From: Rhodobacteraceae bacterium EL129
GTDB taxonomy: Bacteria; Pseudomonadota; Alphaproteobacteria; Rhodobacterales; Rhodobacteraceae
Length of the DNA: 64,000 nt
Assembly (NCBI GenBank): GCA_900313005.1
Contig: ONZJ01000002.1
Coordinates: 2,434,996 to 2,498,995, forward strand
Direction: 5' to 3'
Shown here: positions 62,549-64,000 of the stretch, piece after piece
How the letters are laid out: each line of letters begins with the position of its first letter
Position numbering within the stretch: position 1 is the first letter of the stretch
The notes under the pieces: generated by a model
What the model was told of the DNA's origin: nothing
The model's input: only the letters and a program-made list of their open reading frames with translations
Databases searched by the model: none
Made by a program: the position numbers and the translations under genes

Positions 62549-63553
62549 ATGGCCGCTAAGGCACCCAAAATCCAAGACTTCAATATTGCCATCGTCGGTC
62601 AGGGCGGGCGTTTGCAATACGAGGCCGCGCTGTTTGCCGCCTCATTGCGCATGATGAGCCCTGATTTCAAAGGCAGGTTGCTGGTCGCTGAACCGCAGCC
62701 CGGCCCACGTTGGAACGGTGATCCACGTATGGGCAACCAAGAGGTGCGCGACCTGCTGGAGCGGTTCGACGCCGAAATTATACCATTTGAAAGCAAACAC
62801 TTCGGCCAGGATTACCCCTATGGCAACAAGATCGAAATGCTCAAGGCCCTGCCCAAAGGCGAGCCCTTTGTGTTTTTTGACACCGACACGCTGATCACCG
62901 GCGATGTGATGTCGGTGCCCTTTGATTTTGATCGCCCCACAGCGTCGCTGCGCCGCGAAGACACCTGGCCCAAAATTGAACTCTATGGTCCAGGGTATTC
63001 GGACACCTGGAAATCGCTCTATGACAAGTTCGGCCTCGATTTTGAAAGCTCGCTTGATCTCAGTTGGCCTGACGAGTTTTGGAAGCGTTACTTGTACTTC
63101 AACGCCGGCTTCTTTTTCTACAAATGTCCGCACGTGTTTGGTGACAGATTTCTGGAGTATGCACTGGCCATCCGGGATGACGCCCCCAAGGAACTGATCT
63201 GTCAGGAATTGCATCCCTGGCTGGACCAAGTGGCGCTGCCGCTGGTGATCCACAGCCTGGGCGGAGGACCTGACACCCTGCCAGAGGGTTTGCTGGACGG
63301 CGACATCACATGCCATTATCGCATGCTTCCGCTGCTGTATGCCCGCGAAAGCGACCATGTGGTCGAGGTGCTTGATCGCGTCAGCGCGCCCAATTGGGTC
63401 AAGCGGGTTTTGAAAAACCACGATCCGTTCAAATTCATGATCTATCACGGGCGCGGTCTGAAAGTCCGGGATTTGTTTGATCGCGACGACCTGCCTCGCA
63501 AGGAGCAAGCCATTCGTAACAAGATCAAGCGCGAAGGCTATTGGATGCGCTAG
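62549..63553 (+). CDS. Putative GT-A-type glycosyltransferase
   Basis: A 334-residue protein. FNIAIVGQGGRLQYEAALFAASL opens it, and FVFFDTDTLITGDV at residues 108-120 has the DxD (Asp111/Asp113) of metal-dependent GT-A glycosyltransferases. Large aromatic segments (RYLYFNAGFFFYKCPHVF) follow, as in nucleotide-sugar-binding sites. The C-terminus is basic (RNKIKREGYWMR). Neither donor nor acceptor can be told. The ATG at 62549 is chosen over an upstream in-frame ATG lying in the intergenic region. It stands alone, divergent from the unknown gene at 61873. Confidence 0.55.
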   Translation: MAAKAPKIQDFNIAIVGQGGRLQYEAALFAASLRMMSPDFKGRLLVAEPQPGPRWNGDPRMGNQEVRDLLERFDAEIIPFESKHFGQDYPYGNKIEMLKALPKGEPFVFFDTDTLITGDVMSVPFDFDRPTASLRREDTWPKIELYGPGYSDTWKSLYDKFGLDFESSLDLSWPDEFWKRYLYFNAGFFFYKCPHVFGDRFLEYALAIRDDAPKELICQELHPWLDQVALPLVIHSLGGGPDTLPEGLLDGDITCHYRMLPLLYARESDHVVEVLDRVSAPNWVKRVLKNHDPFKFMIYHGRGLKVRDLFDRDDLPRKEQAIRNKIKREGYWMR

Positions 63554-63736
63554 GCTTGATGTTTCCGAGTCTTGCGGCGGCAATTTGGCGTTAAGGACAA
63601 TATGTGCTATCCTCCGCCTATATTTTACAGTAGCCCGCTGAATTTTACAGACGTGTTGTTTTCCATCTTTTAAATCTGTTCCCCCGTGTACCCGTGCGAG
63701 TTTGACAAGCGTGCGACTTAGACTGGGAGTCGGCTT

Positions 63737-64000
63737 ATGATGTCGAAGGAACTTAAGTTTATCGCCTTTGGCGTGTTTTTTCTGACTGCCTCATGTGATT
63801 ATCAACGAAACTACAAAGGCTCTTTTGTGGTGGATGGGCACAGGTTTTACTATGATGCTGTGAGTACCGAACACACCAACCCTCTTTTGAATGACCGGCC
63901 GCGCGGCGACGTTGTGCATACAGTCAGGTATCCTGATGGTACCACAGAAAGTTTCGATATTGATGAGGATTACGTTTATGGAACCAAAGCGCGCAATGAT
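63737..64000 (+). CDS. Putative lipoprotein, N-terminal part
   Basis: An open frame of 88 codons running off the right edge. MMSKELKFIAFGVFFLTASC is a lipoprotein signal with a TASC lipobox (Cys at residue 20), and the mature part starts DYQRNYKGSFVVDGHRFYY. No domain is recognised in the visible part. The region (from about 63560) is clearly more AT-rich than the rest. GGGAGTC precedes the ATG. The 183 bases before it hold no gene. Confidence 0.6.
   Translation, partial: MMSKELKFIAFGVFFLTASCDYQRNYKGSFVVDGHRFYYDAVSTEHTNPLLNDRPRGDVVHTVRYPDGTTESFDIDEDYVYGTKARND

Overview
The window is a 64 kb piece of a marine alphaproteobacterial chromosome, most likely from the Roseobacter group (Rhodobacterales). 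No 16S rRNA gene is present, so this rests on gene content: a 440-residue glutamyl-tRNA synthetase, a Tat-exported metallo-hydrolase, ruvCAB and ybgC-tolQRAB-pal-cpoB-tilS-ftsH loci in alphaproteobacterial order, an ftsH that appears to start with TTG, a DUF1127 protein, and GC-rich coding with many ATGA/TGATG overlaps. I saw no tRNA, rRNA, CRISPR array or prophage.

Layout. 0-13 kb is mostly housekeeping: the 5' end of gcvT behind a tandem glycine riboswitch, a gamma-glutamylcyclotransferase-like gene, a MATE exporter, a decayed DUF2254 gene, gltX, a Tat metallo-hydrolase, nadE, an exported protein of 18 MORN repeats, and an SDR / FeS photolyase / PhyH operon. 13-19 kb holds leuA behind a probable leucine leader peptide with competing RNA stems, several small genes, and an acyl-CoA synthetase. 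19-22 kb is a zinc-uptake locus: znuA divergent from zur-znuC-znuB, with a Zur-type palindrome between them.

22.8-32.6 kb is a long leftward run: ybgC, tolQ, tolR, tolA, tolB, pal, cpoB, tilS, ftsH, tam. 32.6-36.4 kb looks like an insertion between the ruv and tol loci. It carries a betaine-type periplasmic binding protein with a divergent Lrp regulator and two tandem genes fusing LysM to a solute-binding domain. 36.5-43.8 kb returns to core genes (ruvCAB, DUF1127, prmA, an MFS gene), then a dead IS3 orfA remnant and a GST.

44-61 kb is the most interesting part: two divergent catabolic gene sets around a GntR/FCD regulator at 53.3 kb. Leftward lie an ArgE-like deacetylase, an ectoine hydrolase (DoeA/EutD)-like M24 protein, a partial betaine-type ABC permease, a cytoplasmic DMSO/TMAO/biotin-sulfoxide-type molybdoenzyme, a GcvT/DmdA-like methyltransferase, an iron alcohol dehydrogenase and a CitE-like lyase. 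Rightward lie a dimethylglycine-dehydrogenase-like flavoprotein, a threonine-dehydratase-like enzyme, EutA-like, a PhyH dioxygenase, EutB-like and EutC-like proteins. The doeA/eutABC core points to a (hydroxy)ectoine-like ring compound. The added demethylation, oxidation and reduction genes, and the absence in this window of doeC, doeD, enuR or an ectoine transporter, suggest a related but different, perhaps N-methylated, substrate. That is inference.

61-64 kb holds a hydroxypyruvate-isomerase-like gene, an unknown protein, a putative GT-A glycosyltransferase and the start of a lipoprotein in more AT-rich DNA.
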